Shown piece by piece: positions 45,291 to 53,908 of a DNA stretch of 64,000 nt (position 1 is its first letter; the number at the start of each line of letters is the position of its first letter). The position numbers were made by a program, and so were the translations under genes. The stretch comes from Streptomyces sp. NBC_01224 (GTDB taxonomy: Bacteria > Actinomycetota > Actinomycetes > Streptomycetales > Streptomycetaceae). The notes beneath the pieces were generated by a model. That model was not told the origin of the DNA and did not search any database. It saw only the letters and a list, made by a program, of their open reading frames with translations. The stretch is taken from assembly GCF_036002945.1 (NCBI RefSeq), contig NZ_CP108529.1, positions 8,551,001 to 8,615,000 of the forward strand. The letters are read 5' to 3'.

Positions 45291-46097
45291 ATGACGACCA
45301 CCTTCACCAGGCGTCGCACCGCTGCCGCGATCGCGACCGCCGCCCTGCTGTTCCCGCTCGCCGCCTGCGGGAGCGGCGACGACAACAAGAAGGACTCCGC
45401 CGGAAAGTCCGCGGCGTCGTCCGGCGCCCCCGAGGGCCGGCTGACGGTGCTGGCCGCGGCCTCGCTCACCGATGTGTTCAAGACCGCGGGCGCCGCGTAC
45501 GAGAAGGAACACCCGGGTACGAAGGTGACGTTCTCCTTCGCCGGGTCCCAGGAACTCGCCGCCCAGGTCAAGCAGGGCGCACCCGCTGACGCCCTGGTCA
45601 CCGCGGACACCAAGACGATGGACGGGCTGAAGTCCGACACCGGTACCCCCACCGTCATCGCCAAGAACCGCCTCGTCATCGCCACCGGGGAGGGCAACCC
45701 GGAGAAGATCGCGAACCTGAAGGACCTGACCGACCCCAAGCTCAAGGTGGTCCTGGCCGCACCCGAGGTTCCGGTCGGCCGCTACAGCAAGCAGGTCCTC
45801 GACGCCCAGAAGCTCACCGTCAAGCCGGTGTCCCAGGAGCCCAACGTCCGCGCCGTCCTCAGCAAGGTCGAGCTGGGCGAGGCCGATGCGGGCATCGTCT
45901 ACAAGACCGATGCCGCCACGGCCACCGACAAGGTCGACGCCGTCGACATCCCCGACGCGCAGAACGCCGTCGCGTCCTACCCGGCGGCTACGCTGCGGCA
46001 GTCCAAGAACGCCGAGGCCGCCACGGCGTTCGTGAAGTGGCTGAGTACCCCCGAGGCGCAGAAGATCCTGCAGGCCGCAGGCTTCCAGCAGCCGTAG
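45291..46097 (+). CDS. modA: Molybdate ABC transporter substrate-binding lipoprotein
   Basis: 268 aa. The signal peptide ends in the lipobox PLAACG, so the mature protein is lipid-anchored. Then come GRLTVLAAASLTDVFKTAGA, KVTFSFAGSQELAAQVKQGA, IAKNRLVIATGEGNP and KVVLAAPEVPVGRYSKQVLD, the ModA oxyanion-site pattern, followed by LGEADAGIVYKTDAA. It captures molybdate (or tungstate) outside the membrane and delivers it to the fused ModBC protein. Operon order: regulator, modA, modBC. Confidence 0.94.
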   Translation: MTTTFTRRRTAAAIATAALLFPLAACGSGDDNKKDSAGKSAASSGAPEGRLTVLAAASLTDVFKTAGAAYEKEHPGTKVTFSFAGSQELAAQVKQGAPADALVTADTKTMDGLKSDTGTPTVIAKNRLVIATGEGNPEKIANLKDLTDPKLKVVLAAPEVPVGRYSKQVLDAQKLTVKPVSQEPNVRAVLSKVELGEADAGIVYKTDAATATDKVDAVDIPDAQNAVASYPAATLRQSKNAEAATAFVKWLSTPEAQKILQAAGFQQP

Positions 46098-46201
46098 TCG
46101 GCACGCCGTACGCACCGCAGGGGCCGCCCGGGCCGGGGAACCGGGGCAGCCCCTGCGGCTGAGCCAGTCCTGCACCTACCGACCGATCCCGGGAACCTCC
46201 G

Positions 46202-48163
46202 ATGAAAGCCCTCCGCAGCCGTGTGCCCGGCGCGCGCACCCCTGTCGCCCTCGCGCTCCCCGCGCTGCTCGCCATCGCGTTCCTGTTGATGCCGTTGATC
46301 GGCATCCTGGCCCGTACCTCCTGGGCCGACCTGGGCATTCATCTGACCAGCCCCGGTGTCACGCAGGCGCTCAGGCTGTCCCTGCTCGTCTCGTTCTGGG
46401 CGCTGGGCCTCTCGCTCCTGCTCGGGGTGCCCCTGGCCTGGCTGCTGGCCCGGGTCGACTTCCCCGGCAAGGCGCTCGTCCGCTCGCTGGTCCTTTTGCC
46501 GATGGTGCTGCCGCCCACCGTCGGAGGCGTGGCACTGCTCCTCGGCTTCGGCCGCCGGGGTCTGCTCGGACCGTGGCTGGAGAACACCTTCGGGATCACG
46601 CTGCCGTTCCACACCTCGGGCGCGGTGGTCGCGGCGACCTTCGTCGCGATGCCGTTCCTCGTCATCAGCCTCGAAGGAGCACTGGCCGGTCTGCGCCCTT
46701 CGTACGAAGAGACCGCCGCCTCGCTGGGGGCCTCACCGGCCCGGGTGTTCTTCACGGTCACCCTTCCGATGGTCGCCCCCGGTCTCGCCGCCGGTGCCGC
46801 ACTCACCTGGGCACGGGCGCTCGGCGAGTTCGGTGCGACCATCACCTTCGCGGGCAACCTGCCGGGCACCACCCAGACACTGCCCCTCCAGGTCTACCTG
46901 TTGCTCCAGGACTCCCCGGAGGCCGCCACATCGGTATCGCTCCTCCTGCTCGCCATAGCCATGGCCGTACTCGTCGCTCTGCGCGGGCGCTGGACCGGAG
47001 CGCCGCGCGACCGCTCACGCGGCCCCGAGCCCGCGGCCGACGACGTGGACGGCAGGGGCGATACGGACACAGCAGGCGCTCAGGCCGCCCGACGGAGCGA
47101 CGAAATGCCTCCGGTTCCGCAGGAACGCCGGTCGCTGCACGCCGAGGTCACCGGCTTCAACCGGCTGACCCTCGACGCGGCGCCCGGCACCACGATCGCC
47201 GTCGTCGGACCCAACGGCGCGGGCAAGACGACCCTCCTGCGCGCCCTTCTCGGTCTGACCCCGCGCGCCCGGGCCCGGCTGCGCCTCGGCGAAACCGACG
47301 TCACCGAGTTGCCCCCGCACCGCCGCCAGGTGGCCTGGGTGCCGCAGAACGGTGCGCTCTTCCCGCATCTGAGCGCACTGACGAACACGGCGTACGGGCT
47401 CCGCGCCCACGGCGTTCCCCGGGCCGAGGCCCGCCGCGAGGCGCAGCAGTGGCTCGACCGGCTGGGCGTCGGCCGCCTCGCCCACCGCAGGCCCGGCCAG
47501 CTCTCCGGCGGCCAGGCCCAGCGCGTGGCCCTGGCCCGGGCGCTCGCCGCCCGCCCCTGGCTGCTGCTGCTCGACGAGCCGCTCGCCGCGCTCGACCAGA
47601 CCACCCGCGCCCACGTCCGGCACACCCTGCGCACCCATCTCGCCGGGTTCGGCGGAGTCTGTCTGATCGTCACCCACGACCCCGTCGAAGCGGTTTCACT
47701 GGCCGACCGGGTACTCGTACTCGACGAGGGCCGCACCCTCCAGTACGCGGCGCCTGCCGAGGTGACCCGGCATCCGCGCTCGCCGTGGGTCGCCCGGATG
47801 CTCGGCCGCAACGCCTGGCCCGGGACCGCTGCCCCCGACGGCACCCTCGCCCTCGCCGGCGGCGGCCGCCTGGTCGTCGCGGACTCCCTCACCGAGGGGA
47901 CGGCAGCCCTTGCGATCATCGCGCCGGAAGCGGTCGCCGTGCACCACGACAGGCCCGGGGGAAGCCCCCGCAACGTCTGGTCCGGAACGGTTCGCGAGCT
48001 CACCGCCGTGGGTAGCCGGCTCCGGGTGGTGATCGTCTCCGACGAGGCTCCGGACCTGGTTGCCGAGATCACCCCCGAGGCGGCGACCGAGCTGGCTCTC
48101 AGCGAGGGGACGGCCGTCTGGACCAGCGTGAAGGCAACCGAGGTCACCGTCGTCACCCTGTGA
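46202..48163 (+). CDS. modBC: Fused molybdate permease-ATPase (ModB-ModC)
   Basis: 653 aa. Residues 1-260 are the ModB permease with five to six helices and the coupling loop YEETAASLGASPARVFFTVT. After a 60-residue acidic linker, residues about 320 onwards are ModC: Walker A VVGPNGAGKTTLL, Q-loop VAWVPQNGALFPHL, signature LSGGQAQRVALARAL, Walker B LLLLDEPLAALD and H-loop LIVTHDPVEAVSLAD. A C-terminal Mop/TOBE domain follows (NVWSGTVRELTAVGSRLRVV). The continuous frame with no stop in the linker shows a true fusion. It powers molybdate import, which serves NasA and the Pao-type hydroxylase in this window. Confidence 0.93.
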   Translation: MKALRSRVPGARTPVALALPALLAIAFLLMPLIGILARTSWADLGIHLTSPGVTQALRLSLLVSFWALGLSLLLGVPLAWLLARVDFPGKALVRSLVLLPMVLPPTVGGVALLLGFGRRGLLGPWLENTFGITLPFHTSGAVVAATFVAMPFLVISLEGALAGLRPSYEETAASLGASPARVFFTVTLPMVAPGLAAGAALTWARALGEFGATITFAGNLPGTTQTLPLQVYLLLQDSPEAATSVSLLLLAIAMAVLVALRGRWTGAPRDRSRGPEPAADDVDGRGDTDTAGAQAARRSDEMPPVPQERRSLHAEVTGFNRLTLDAAPGTTIAVVGPNGAGKTTLLRALLGLTPRARARLRLGETDVTELPPHRRQVAWVPQNGALFPHLSALTNTAYGLRAHGVPRAEARREAQQWLDRLGVGRLAHRRPGQLSGGQAQRVALARALAARPWLLLLDEPLAALDQTTRAHVRHTLRTHLAGFGGVCLIVTHDPVEAVSLADRVLVLDEGRTLQYAAPAEVTRHPRSPWVARMLGRNAWPGTAAPDGTLALAGGGRLVVADSLTEGTAALAIIAPEAVAVHHDRPGGSPRNVWSGTVRELTAVGSRLRVVIVSDEAPDLVAEITPEAATELALSEGTAVWTSVKATEVTVVTL

Positions 48164-48199
48164 CGGAATCACCCTTGTATCCACCGGTTGCAGGTGATT

Positions 48200-48543
48200 A
48201 GCAGCACCAGCAGGCGAAGTTCGCCGCACGCGACGCCCAGGAAGCCGCCCAAGGGCAGGTGCAGCAATATGCCGCGGAGCAGCAGACCGCACAGCAGCAG
48301 GCCCCCGCCGCACCGCCTGCGGACGATCTCATCGGCCGGTTGGAGCGGCTGGCCGAGCTGAAGAAGCAGGGCATCCTGACCGATGCCGAGTTCGAGGCCC
48401 AGAAGGCGAAGATCCTGGCGGACCGATCCGGTCGTACCGCCGCGGGGAATCGTGCAGTCGAGAAATCAACGGCTGTCGGCCCCGCCCACGCGCCGACAAC
48501 TGTTCCATGTCGAGCGAGTTACTGCGGAAGCATGGCCCATTAA
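48200..48543 (+). pseudogene. SHOCT-domain protein fragment
   Basis: A frame that enters from a stop at 48198-48200 and reads a Gln/Ala-rich stretch (QVQQYAAEQQTAQQQAPAAP), then the complete SHOCT motif DDLIGRLERLAELKKQGILT and DAEFEAQKAKILAD. The 30 residues after that are arginine- and proline-rich and look non-native. The usual N-terminal domain is absent, and no good start with a ribosome site exists (GTG 48259 is possible). Probably the tail of a larger SHOCT protein lost by rearrangement. Confidence 0.65.
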
Positions 48544-48743
48544 GACCAGGACGCCGTCTAAGTATCCCGTGCCCCTGACCTGAAGGGGGGCGGTTGCAAT
48601 TTCGCATTTCCTTTATCTCCTTCGATGTCGTCGATCGGTGCTCCTCCGGCGTTTTACTTTGTCGATCTCCCGACCGCGTGCGACGTTTGATCCGGCCAGG
48701 TCGAATCAATTCGGATACGTGTCGGGAAAAGGGGAAGTTCATC

Positions 48744-49541
48744 GTGCAAACCGCCAGGGCCGTCCCGGCATCCACCGTCGTCAACCTTCGCGACCTGGGC
48801 GGCATCGCTCTGGGTCCTGACCATCGGGTCCGGCCGGGCGTCGTGCTGCGCTCCGGCCAGCTCAGTGGTCTGGACGCGGCGCAGGACATGGCGGTGGAGG
48901 CGCTCGGCATCCGTACCGTCGTCGATCTGCGCACTGCCGACGAGCGTGCGGCGGCCCCCGACCGGCTGCCGCCCGGTGCGCGGCTCTTCGTCGCCGATGT
49001 GCTCGGCGACAACCCGGGTGTGGCGCCCGCCCGGCTGCGCGCGCTGCTCGCCGATCCGGTCGAGGCGGAGCAGCTGCTGGGGAGTGGGAAGGCCGAGGAG
49101 ATGTTCGCCGAGACCTACCGTCAGATGGTGCTCTCGCCGGGTGCCGCCGCAGCTTACCGGGCCTTCGTGGAGACGGCCGCCGACGACCGGGCCCGCCCGG
49201 TGCTCTTCCACTGCACGGCCGGCAAGGACCGTACGGGCTGGGCCACCGCGCTGCTGCTGATGCTGGTCGGTGCGTCACGGGATGTGGTGCGGGCCGAGTT
49301 CCTCGCGGTGAACCCGGTCGTTCGGGTCGCCTATGCCCCGTACGTACAGGGCTTCCTCGATGCGGGCGGTGACCCGGAGATCGCGTCCGCGATCATCGAG
49401 GTCCGCCCCCGCTATCTCGACACGGCGCTGGACGCCATGGACGAGAGGTGGGGCGGGCTCGACGGGTATGTGCGCGACGGCCTGAGAATTCCGGAGGCCG
49501 CGGTGGAGCGGCTGCGCAGCGGGCTCGTGGTGTCCGCATGA
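48744..49541 (+). CDS. Tyrosine/serine protein phosphatase (DSP-like)
   Basis: 265 aa from GTG 48744 (AAAAGGGGAAG upstream). It has the N-terminal signature TVVNLRDLGGI, the strand RPGVVLRSGQLSGLDAAQDM, the general-acid-loop region TVVDLRTADERAAAPDRLPP and the catalytic P-loop VLFHCTAGKDRTGWATALLL with the active-site Cys and Arg (HCxxGxxR). This places it with Mycobacterium PtpB-type Y_phosphatase3 enzymes. Some family members are secreted or act on phosphoinositides. No partner kinase lies nearby. Confidence 0.9.
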   Translation: MQTARAVPASTVVNLRDLGGIALGPDHRVRPGVVLRSGQLSGLDAAQDMAVEALGIRTVVDLRTADERAAAPDRLPPGARLFVADVLGDNPGVAPARLRALLADPVEAEQLLGSGKAEEMFAETYRQMVLSPGAAAAYRAFVETAADDRARPVLFHCTAGKDRTGWATALLLMLVGASRDVVRAEFLAVNPVVRVAYAPYVQGFLDAGGDPEIASAIIEVRPRYLDTALDAMDERWGGLDGYVRDGLRIPEAAVERLRSGLVVSA

Positions 49542-49635
49542 GCCGGACGCCGAGACCCCGGTCCCTCCCCGGTGTCGTCGGCCGGTCTCTCGCGGGAGTG
49601 TGAAGCAATCGGCAGGCAATGAACGCACTCCCGGG

Positions 49636-49663
49636 TTGACTTGATACCCCCAGGGGGTATGTT
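49636..49663 (+). promoter_or_regulatory. Promoter with CsoR-type copper operator
   Basis: TTGACT (49636) and TATGTT (49658) are spaced by 16 nt. The spacer and -10 hold the palindrome ATACCCCCAGGGGGTAT (49644-49660), the classic CsoR site. A copper-free CsoR bound here would cover the promoter. Confidence 0.85.
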
Positions 49664-49715
49664 GGGTCCCATCGCGGAGCGCCGTCTCCCGATGGACCCG
49701 ATGGAGGACACCGTC

Positions 49716-50657
49716 ATGAACAACGCACTGAGGATCACGGCCTTCGCCGCCGCGCTCGCCGCGACCTTCGGGACCGCGTACGGCGTGGGGAGGGGTGCCG
49801 ACCCGCTCGTGGCCGCTGAGGACCGCCCCGCGCAGCAGCATGCCGGCCACGGCGCGGGAGAGGGGGGCGGGGCGAGGGGGGCGACGGATCAAGTGGCCGG
49901 CGGACTGCAGATCTCCGACGGCGGTTACACGTTGGCCCTCGAAACACCCACGATACGAGCAGGGGCCCGGACCGAGATCAGGTTCGCCATCACGGATGAG
50001 AGCGGCCGCAAGGTCACCGCCTATCAACGCGAGCACGGCAAGGAACTGCACTTCATCCTTGCGTCGAGCGATCTCACCGAATTCCGGCACCTGCACCCCG
50101 TCCGCGCGGCCGACGGCACCTGGTCGACCCCCGTCGACCTGCCCGAGGCGGGTGGCTACCGGGCGTTCGCCGACTTCACGCCGGCCGCCGAGGGTGCCGA
50201 GAACCTCACGCTGGGCGCGGATCTGGCGGTCTCCGGCACCTACCGCCCCGCGGCTCTGCCGGTCCCGCGCACCACCGCCGAGGTGGACGGCTATCGCGTC
50301 GCACTCGACGGCGAACTCCGCGCCGGCCAGGGCGGAGAGCTGAAGCTGACCGTCAGCCGGAACGGCCGGCCCGTCACCGATCTGCAGCCTTACCTCGGCG
50401 CGTACGGGCACCTGGTCGCGCTGCGCTCGGGCGACCTGGCCTATCTGCACGTCCACCCGAACGAGGGCGGCCCGGGGCCTGTGGTGTCCTTCACGGCGAC
50501 GGCGCCCAGTACGGGTACGTACAGGCTCTTCCTCGACTTCCAGCATGCAGGGAAGGTCCGCACCGCGGCGTTCACCGTCCCGGTGGTGGCATCGGGGGAG
50601 GGTGTCGCCGGCCATGAGGAGAGCGGGACAGGGGCATCCGGCGGGCACGCGCACTGA
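49716..50657 (+). CDS. Secreted/membrane-anchored protein of the copper regulon
   Basis: 313 aa from ATG 49716 with GGAGG upstream. An N-terminal hydrophobic segment (LRITAFAAALAATFGTAYGV) acts as a signal or anchor. Two beta-rich domains follow (YTLALETPTIRAGARTEIRF; YRVALDGELRAGQGGELKLT). Histidine-containing repeats LHFILASSDLTEFRHLHPV and LAYLHVHPNEGGPGPVVSFT, a His-rich N-terminal linker (QQHAGHGAGE) and the HAH end suggest metal binding outside the membrane. The copper operator upstream supports a role in copper handling. csoR, copZ and copA themselves are not in the window. Confidence 0.8.
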   Translation: MNNALRITAFAAALAATFGTAYGVGRGADPLVAAEDRPAQQHAGHGAGEGGGARGATDQVAGGLQISDGGYTLALETPTIRAGARTEIRFAITDESGRKVTAYQREHGKELHFILASSDLTEFRHLHPVRAADGTWSTPVDLPEAGGYRAFADFTPAAEGAENLTLGADLAVSGTYRPAALPVPRTTAEVDGYRVALDGELRAGQGGELKLTVSRNGRPVTDLQPYLGAYGHLVALRSGDLAYLHVHPNEGGPGPVVSFTATAPSTGTYRLFLDFQHAGKVRTAAFTVPVVASGEGVAGHEESGTGASGGHAH

Positions 50658-50805
50658 AGCGGGCACGGGGGTGTGCCCCCCGGACCCCGAAACGGCGTTG
50701 CGTCGGCGCCCGTTGCGAGGTGGCGACGTGGGCACAGCGGGTGCTCCTGCGGCCACTCGGTATCGTGAAAGGGCAGGATCACGAATCCTCCGAGAGGGGC
50801 GTACG

Positions 50806-51210
50806 TTGACCGAACGCAAGCCTGCGGGCGTCAGCTTCGAATCATGGGTCGACAAGCAGATCCGCGAGTCCGAGCAACGTGGCGACTTCTCGCAGTTGCC
50901 GGGATTCGGTAAGCCGCTCGACGGCCTTGACGCTCCCTACGACGAGACCTGGTGGATCAAGCAGAAGATGCAGCGGGAAGGGGTGTCGGTGCTCCCGCCG
51001 ACACTGGCGCTGCGCAAAGAGGCGGAGGATGTGCGCGACGCCGTGCCCGGGGCGCGGACGGAGGCCGAGGTGCGGCGCATGCTGACAGAGGTCAACGAGA
51101 AGATCCGGGCAGCCATCAGGCGGCCACCGCCGGGTCCCCTGCTGAACCTCAAGCCGTTCGACATCGACGCCATGGTCGAGGAGTGGCGCGCCGCGCGCGG
51201 ACCGTCGTAG
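50806..51210 (+). CDS. DUF1992 (DnaJ-homologue C28-like) protein
   Basis: 134 aa from TTG 50806 with GAGAGGGGC upstream. The conserved core is SFESWVDKQIRESEQRGDFS, QLPGFGKPLDGLD and WWIKQKMQREGVSVLPPTLA, exactly the DUF1992 pattern, followed by a charged helix (RRMLTEVNEKIRAAI). Function is unknown. In eukaryotes the same domain occurs in DNAJC28, but there is no J domain here. Starting upstream would add Pro/Gly-rich sequence without conservation. Confidence 0.85.
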   Translation: MTERKPAGVSFESWVDKQIRESEQRGDFSQLPGFGKPLDGLDAPYDETWWIKQKMQREGVSVLPPTLALRKEAEDVRDAVPGARTEAEVRRMLTEVNEKIRAAIRRPPPGPLLNLKPFDIDAMVEEWRAARGPS

Positions 51211-51272
51211 CGGTCGGGAGCCCGCGGACCCGGGAGTGGGTCCCCCGCAGCCGGATGCGTAATACTCGCCCC

Positions 51273-51764
51273 ATGACATCGAGCATTACGCGTCCGGGTG
51301 ACGGTGTGCGCAGCGAGACCGTACGAATCAGGCGGGCGACCGCACGGGACACTAAGCGGCTCACCCGACTGGTCAGGAAATCCCGCGCCTATGAGGGGCC
51401 CTACGCCGCCATGGTCGCCGGATACCGGGTGGGGCCCGACTACATCGAGACCCACCAGGTCTTCGCGGCCGTCGAGCCCGGCACCGACCGGCTCCTCGGC
51501 TTCTACTCGCTGATCCTCGCCCCGCCGGAACTCGACCTCATGTTCGTCGCCGACGATGCGCAGGGGCTCGGCATCGGGCGGCTGCTCATCGGGCACCTGC
51601 GCGACGAGGCGCAGAGCGCCGGCCTGACCGGCGTCCGCATCGTCTCGCATCCGCCCGCCGAGGGCTTCTACCGCAGTGTCGGGGCCCGGCGGACCGGCAT
51701 CCTCGCGGCCAACCCGCCCGCCGTGATGTGGGACCGGCCCGAACTGGTACTGCCGGTCGCCTGA
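51273..51764 (+). CDS. GNAT-family acetyltransferase
   Basis: 163 aa, ATG 51273. The GNAT pattern is clear: VRIRRATARDTKRLTRLVRK at the start, GFYSLILAPPELDLMFVADD as the central strand, then the acetyl-CoA loop AQGLGIGRLLIGHLRDEA and the last strand GVRIVSHPPAEGFYRSVGAR. The substrate is unknown. TAATACT lies just before the ATG and there is no ribosome site, so this transcript may also be leaderless. Confidence 0.85.
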   Translation: MTSSITRPGDGVRSETVRIRRATARDTKRLTRLVRKSRAYEGPYAAMVAGYRVGPDYIETHQVFAAVEPGTDRLLGFYSLILAPPELDLMFVADDAQGLGIGRLLIGHLRDEAQSAGLTGVRIVSHPPAEGFYRSVGARRTGILAANPPAVMWDRPELVLPVA

Positions 51765-51772
51765 CCTGACGC

Positions 51773-51822
51773 GGAAGGGCCCGGCCGGACCCGTGCACGG
51801 ACCCCGGCCGAACCCCCTTTCC
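51773..51822. terminator. Terminator between convergent GNAT and VOC genes
   Basis: CGGCCGG (51782-51788) pairs with CCGGCCG (51804-51810), enclosing the palindrome CCGTGCACGG. An outer GGAAGGG/CCCTTTCC pair extends the stem with a bulge. Confidence 0.6.
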
Positions 51823-51833
51823 AGTGCGTCGTG

Positions 51834-52223
51834 TTACGAGGTCCAGCCCCCGTACGGACGCGTGATGATCTCCATGGCGTGACCGGCGGGATCGAGGAAG
51901 TAGACGCCGCGGCCGCCGTCGTTGTGGTTGATCTCGCCCGGATGCTTCTGATGCGGATCCGCGTAGTGCGTGATCCCGAGCTCCTTGATGCGGGCATACG
52001 CCGTGTCGAACTCCGCCTCCGAGACGAGGAAGGCGTAGTGCTGCATGACGATCGACGCTTCGGGAATGGTTGCGAAGTCCAGAGTGACCCCGTTCGCGGT
52101 GGCGACCGGTATGAACGGGCCCCATTCCCCGCCGACTTCCAGACCCAGTATGTTCGCCAGGAACTCGGCGGATTGCCGGTTGTCCCGGGCGTGAATGATG
52201 GTGTGATTCAACTCGACTGACAC
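51834..52223 (-). CDS. VOC-family (glyoxalase/bleomycin-resistance fold) protein
   Basis: 129 aa. It starts MSVELNHTIIHARDNRQSAE with a metal-ligand histidine and includes LDFATIPEASIVMQHYAFLV, NHNDGGRGVYFLDPAGHAME and IITRPYGG. The His, Gln/His and Glu of the vicinal-oxygen-chelate metal site can be placed (H in LNHT, H in MQHYAF, E in AMEI). It could be a lyase, a dioxygenase or a binding protein. Monocistronic between a terminator and the DUF6328 gene. Confidence 0.85.
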   Translation of the reverse strand: MSVELNHTIIHARDNRQSAEFLANILGLEVGGEWGPFIPVATANGVTLDFATIPEASIVMQHYAFLVSEAEFDTAYARIKELGITHYADPHQKHPGEINHNDGGRGVYFLDPAGHAMEIITRPYGGWTS

Positions 52224-52416
52224 TGTGGAATGCCTCCAACGGGCATCTCACGGGCACCTCCACGCCTCACCCGGCCGGTGACCGACGCGCGATGCCGTAC
52301 TCAAGATCCTAGGCGGGGTCGTGCCGGTCGTCGAGGCCCGGTGTGCCCGGTGTGAGGTCTACGGTGGGGGAGGAGGGGAAGGCGAAGTACTCCGCGCATT
52401 CGGACGGAGGCTCACG

Positions 52417-52932
52417 GTGACCTCGACACCCCACCTCCCCGGCGGTCCGGGCCGCGAAACAGGCCGCCACGAGACGCCGGAGGAACGGGCGGACCGGCAG
52501 TGGAACGAACTGCTCCAGGAACTGCGGGTGGCCCAGACTGGCGTCCAGATCCTGTTCGGCTTCCTGCTCGCCGTCGTCTTCCAGCCGCGCTTCACCGAGC
52601 TGTCGGACACCGACCGCACCATCTATGTGGTCACCGTGATGCTGGGCTCCGCCACTGTCGCCGCCCTCATCGGGCCCGTGTCGTACCACCGGCTGCTCAC
52701 CGGACGTCGGCTCAAGCCACAGACGGTCACCTGGGCGTCACGGCTGACCGTGCTCGGGCTGGTCCTGCTGCTGTGCACCATGTGTTCCGCACTGCTGCTC
52801 ATCCTGCGGGTGGCCCTGCACAACCCTCTCGCCCTGTGGCTGGTCGGCGGCATGGCGCTTTGGTTCCTGGTCTGCTGGCTCGTGTTCCCGGCCCGGGCGC
52901 TGGCCCGCTCCTCACTCCAGCGCGAGAAGTGA
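52417..52932 (+). CDS. DUF6328 four-helix membrane protein
   Basis: 171 aa from GTG 52417 (GGAGG 8 nt upstream). The N-terminus has ETPEERADRQWNELLQELRV, then four membrane helices: TGVQILFGFLLAVVFQ, TIYVVTVMLGSATVAALIGP, LTVLGLVLLLCTMCSALLLI and LALWLVGGMALWFLVCWLVF. This pattern is that of DUF6328, a common Streptomyces membrane protein of unknown function. The gene converges with the double-VOC gene 22 nt further on. Confidence 0.82.
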   Translation: MTSTPHLPGGPGRETGRHETPEERADRQWNELLQELRVAQTGVQILFGFLLAVVFQPRFTELSDTDRTIYVVTVMLGSATVAALIGPVSYHRLLTGRRLKPQTVTWASRLTVLGLVLLLCTMCSALLLILRVALHNPLALWLVGGMALWFLVCWLVFPARALARSSLQREK

Positions 52933-52954
52933 CCGCTGTACGAGGGAGATCCGT

Positions 52955-53785
52955 TCAGCCGGAATCGCCGGCAGCGGGGCCCCGGATGTCCGTGACCGTG
53001 AAGAGCCCGCCGTCCGGGTCCAGCAGGGTCGCCTCGCTGCTGCCCTGCCCCAGCGGACGCTGCTCGACCAGACTGCCGCCGTGCTGTCGCGCCGCCTCGA
53101 CCGTGGCCGCCAGATCGGCGACGGGGAAGTGGACCTGCCAGTGTGGGCGGACCAGCGGATCGGGTGCCGCCTCCACCGCACCGGAGCTGATCCGGGCGAG
53201 CTGACGCCCGTCGCACTCGACGATGACCTCGTCCTTCTCGTACGACACCTCGCAGCAACCGGGCCGCCCGCTCGCCCAGTCGAGCACCCCGCCGTAGAAG
53301 ATCGCCGCATCGAAGGCGTTCCTGGTGTGCAGGCGCAGCCATGCGTGCGAGCGGTCGTCCGGCGCGGGGGGCGAAGTCGCGGGCTCGGTCCTCTCCCAGA
53401 TGCCGAACACCGCACCGTCGAGGTCCGCCGCCAGGGCCCCGCGCCCCTTGCCGAGTGCCAGCGGTCCCACCGCGACCGTGCCGCTGCGCTCACGGATGCG
53501 TGAGGCCGCCGCGTCGGCGTCGGGAACGGCGAAGTATGGGGTCCAGGCCACGGCAACCCGGTAGGCGGTCGCCACCGCGCCGATGCCGGCGACCGGCACA
53601 TCCCCGCGGCGTGCGACGGAGAACTCCTGCCCCAGCTTGCCCGGCCGGAAGGTCCAGCCCAGCACGGCGGCGTAGAATTCCTGCGCGGATTCCAGGTCGC
53701 GGGTCATGAGGTTGACCCAGCAGGGCGCTGCGGATCCGGTCAGCGGCGCCGGCATCGACGCCGTCCCAGGATGGCTTCCGGTCAT
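52955..53785 (-). CDS. Two-domain VOC-family protein
   Basis: 276 aa, ATG 53785. Two tandem VOC modules: the first from PCWVNLMTRDLESAQEFYAA, with AWTPYFAVPDADAAASRIRE and ALAADLDGAVFGIWERTE. The second starts at SHAWLRLHTRNAFDAAIFYG and has PHWQVHFPVADLAATVEAAR and EATLLDPDGGLFTVTDI. This is the layout of actinobacterial hydroxylase-like or CatA-type VOC proteins often annotated as 27 kDa antigen Cfp30B relatives. Metal-ligand positions are only partly conserved, so binding rather than catalysis is possible. Confidence 0.85.
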   Translation of the reverse strand: MTGSHPGTASMPAPLTGSAAPCWVNLMTRDLESAQEFYAAVLGWTFRPGKLGQEFSVARRGDVPVAGIGAVATAYRVAVAWTPYFAVPDADAAASRIRERSGTVAVGPLALGKGRGALAADLDGAVFGIWERTEPATSPPAPDDRSHAWLRLHTRNAFDAAIFYGGVLDWASGRPGCCEVSYEKDEVIVECDGRQLARISSGAVEAAPDPLVRPHWQVHFPVADLAATVEAARQHGGSLVEQRPLGQGSSEATLLDPDGGLFTVTDIRGPAAGDSG

Positions 53786-53908
53786 GGTCCTACTGCCTTC
53801 ATCGGTTCTGCGGCCCGCGCGTGACGGCGGCCGTGGGGGCCTCACCAGCCTCACCGCGAGCGGTCGCTCCCGCAACACGCAGCACCCCGTCTGCCTCGCC
53901 GCAGCTGC

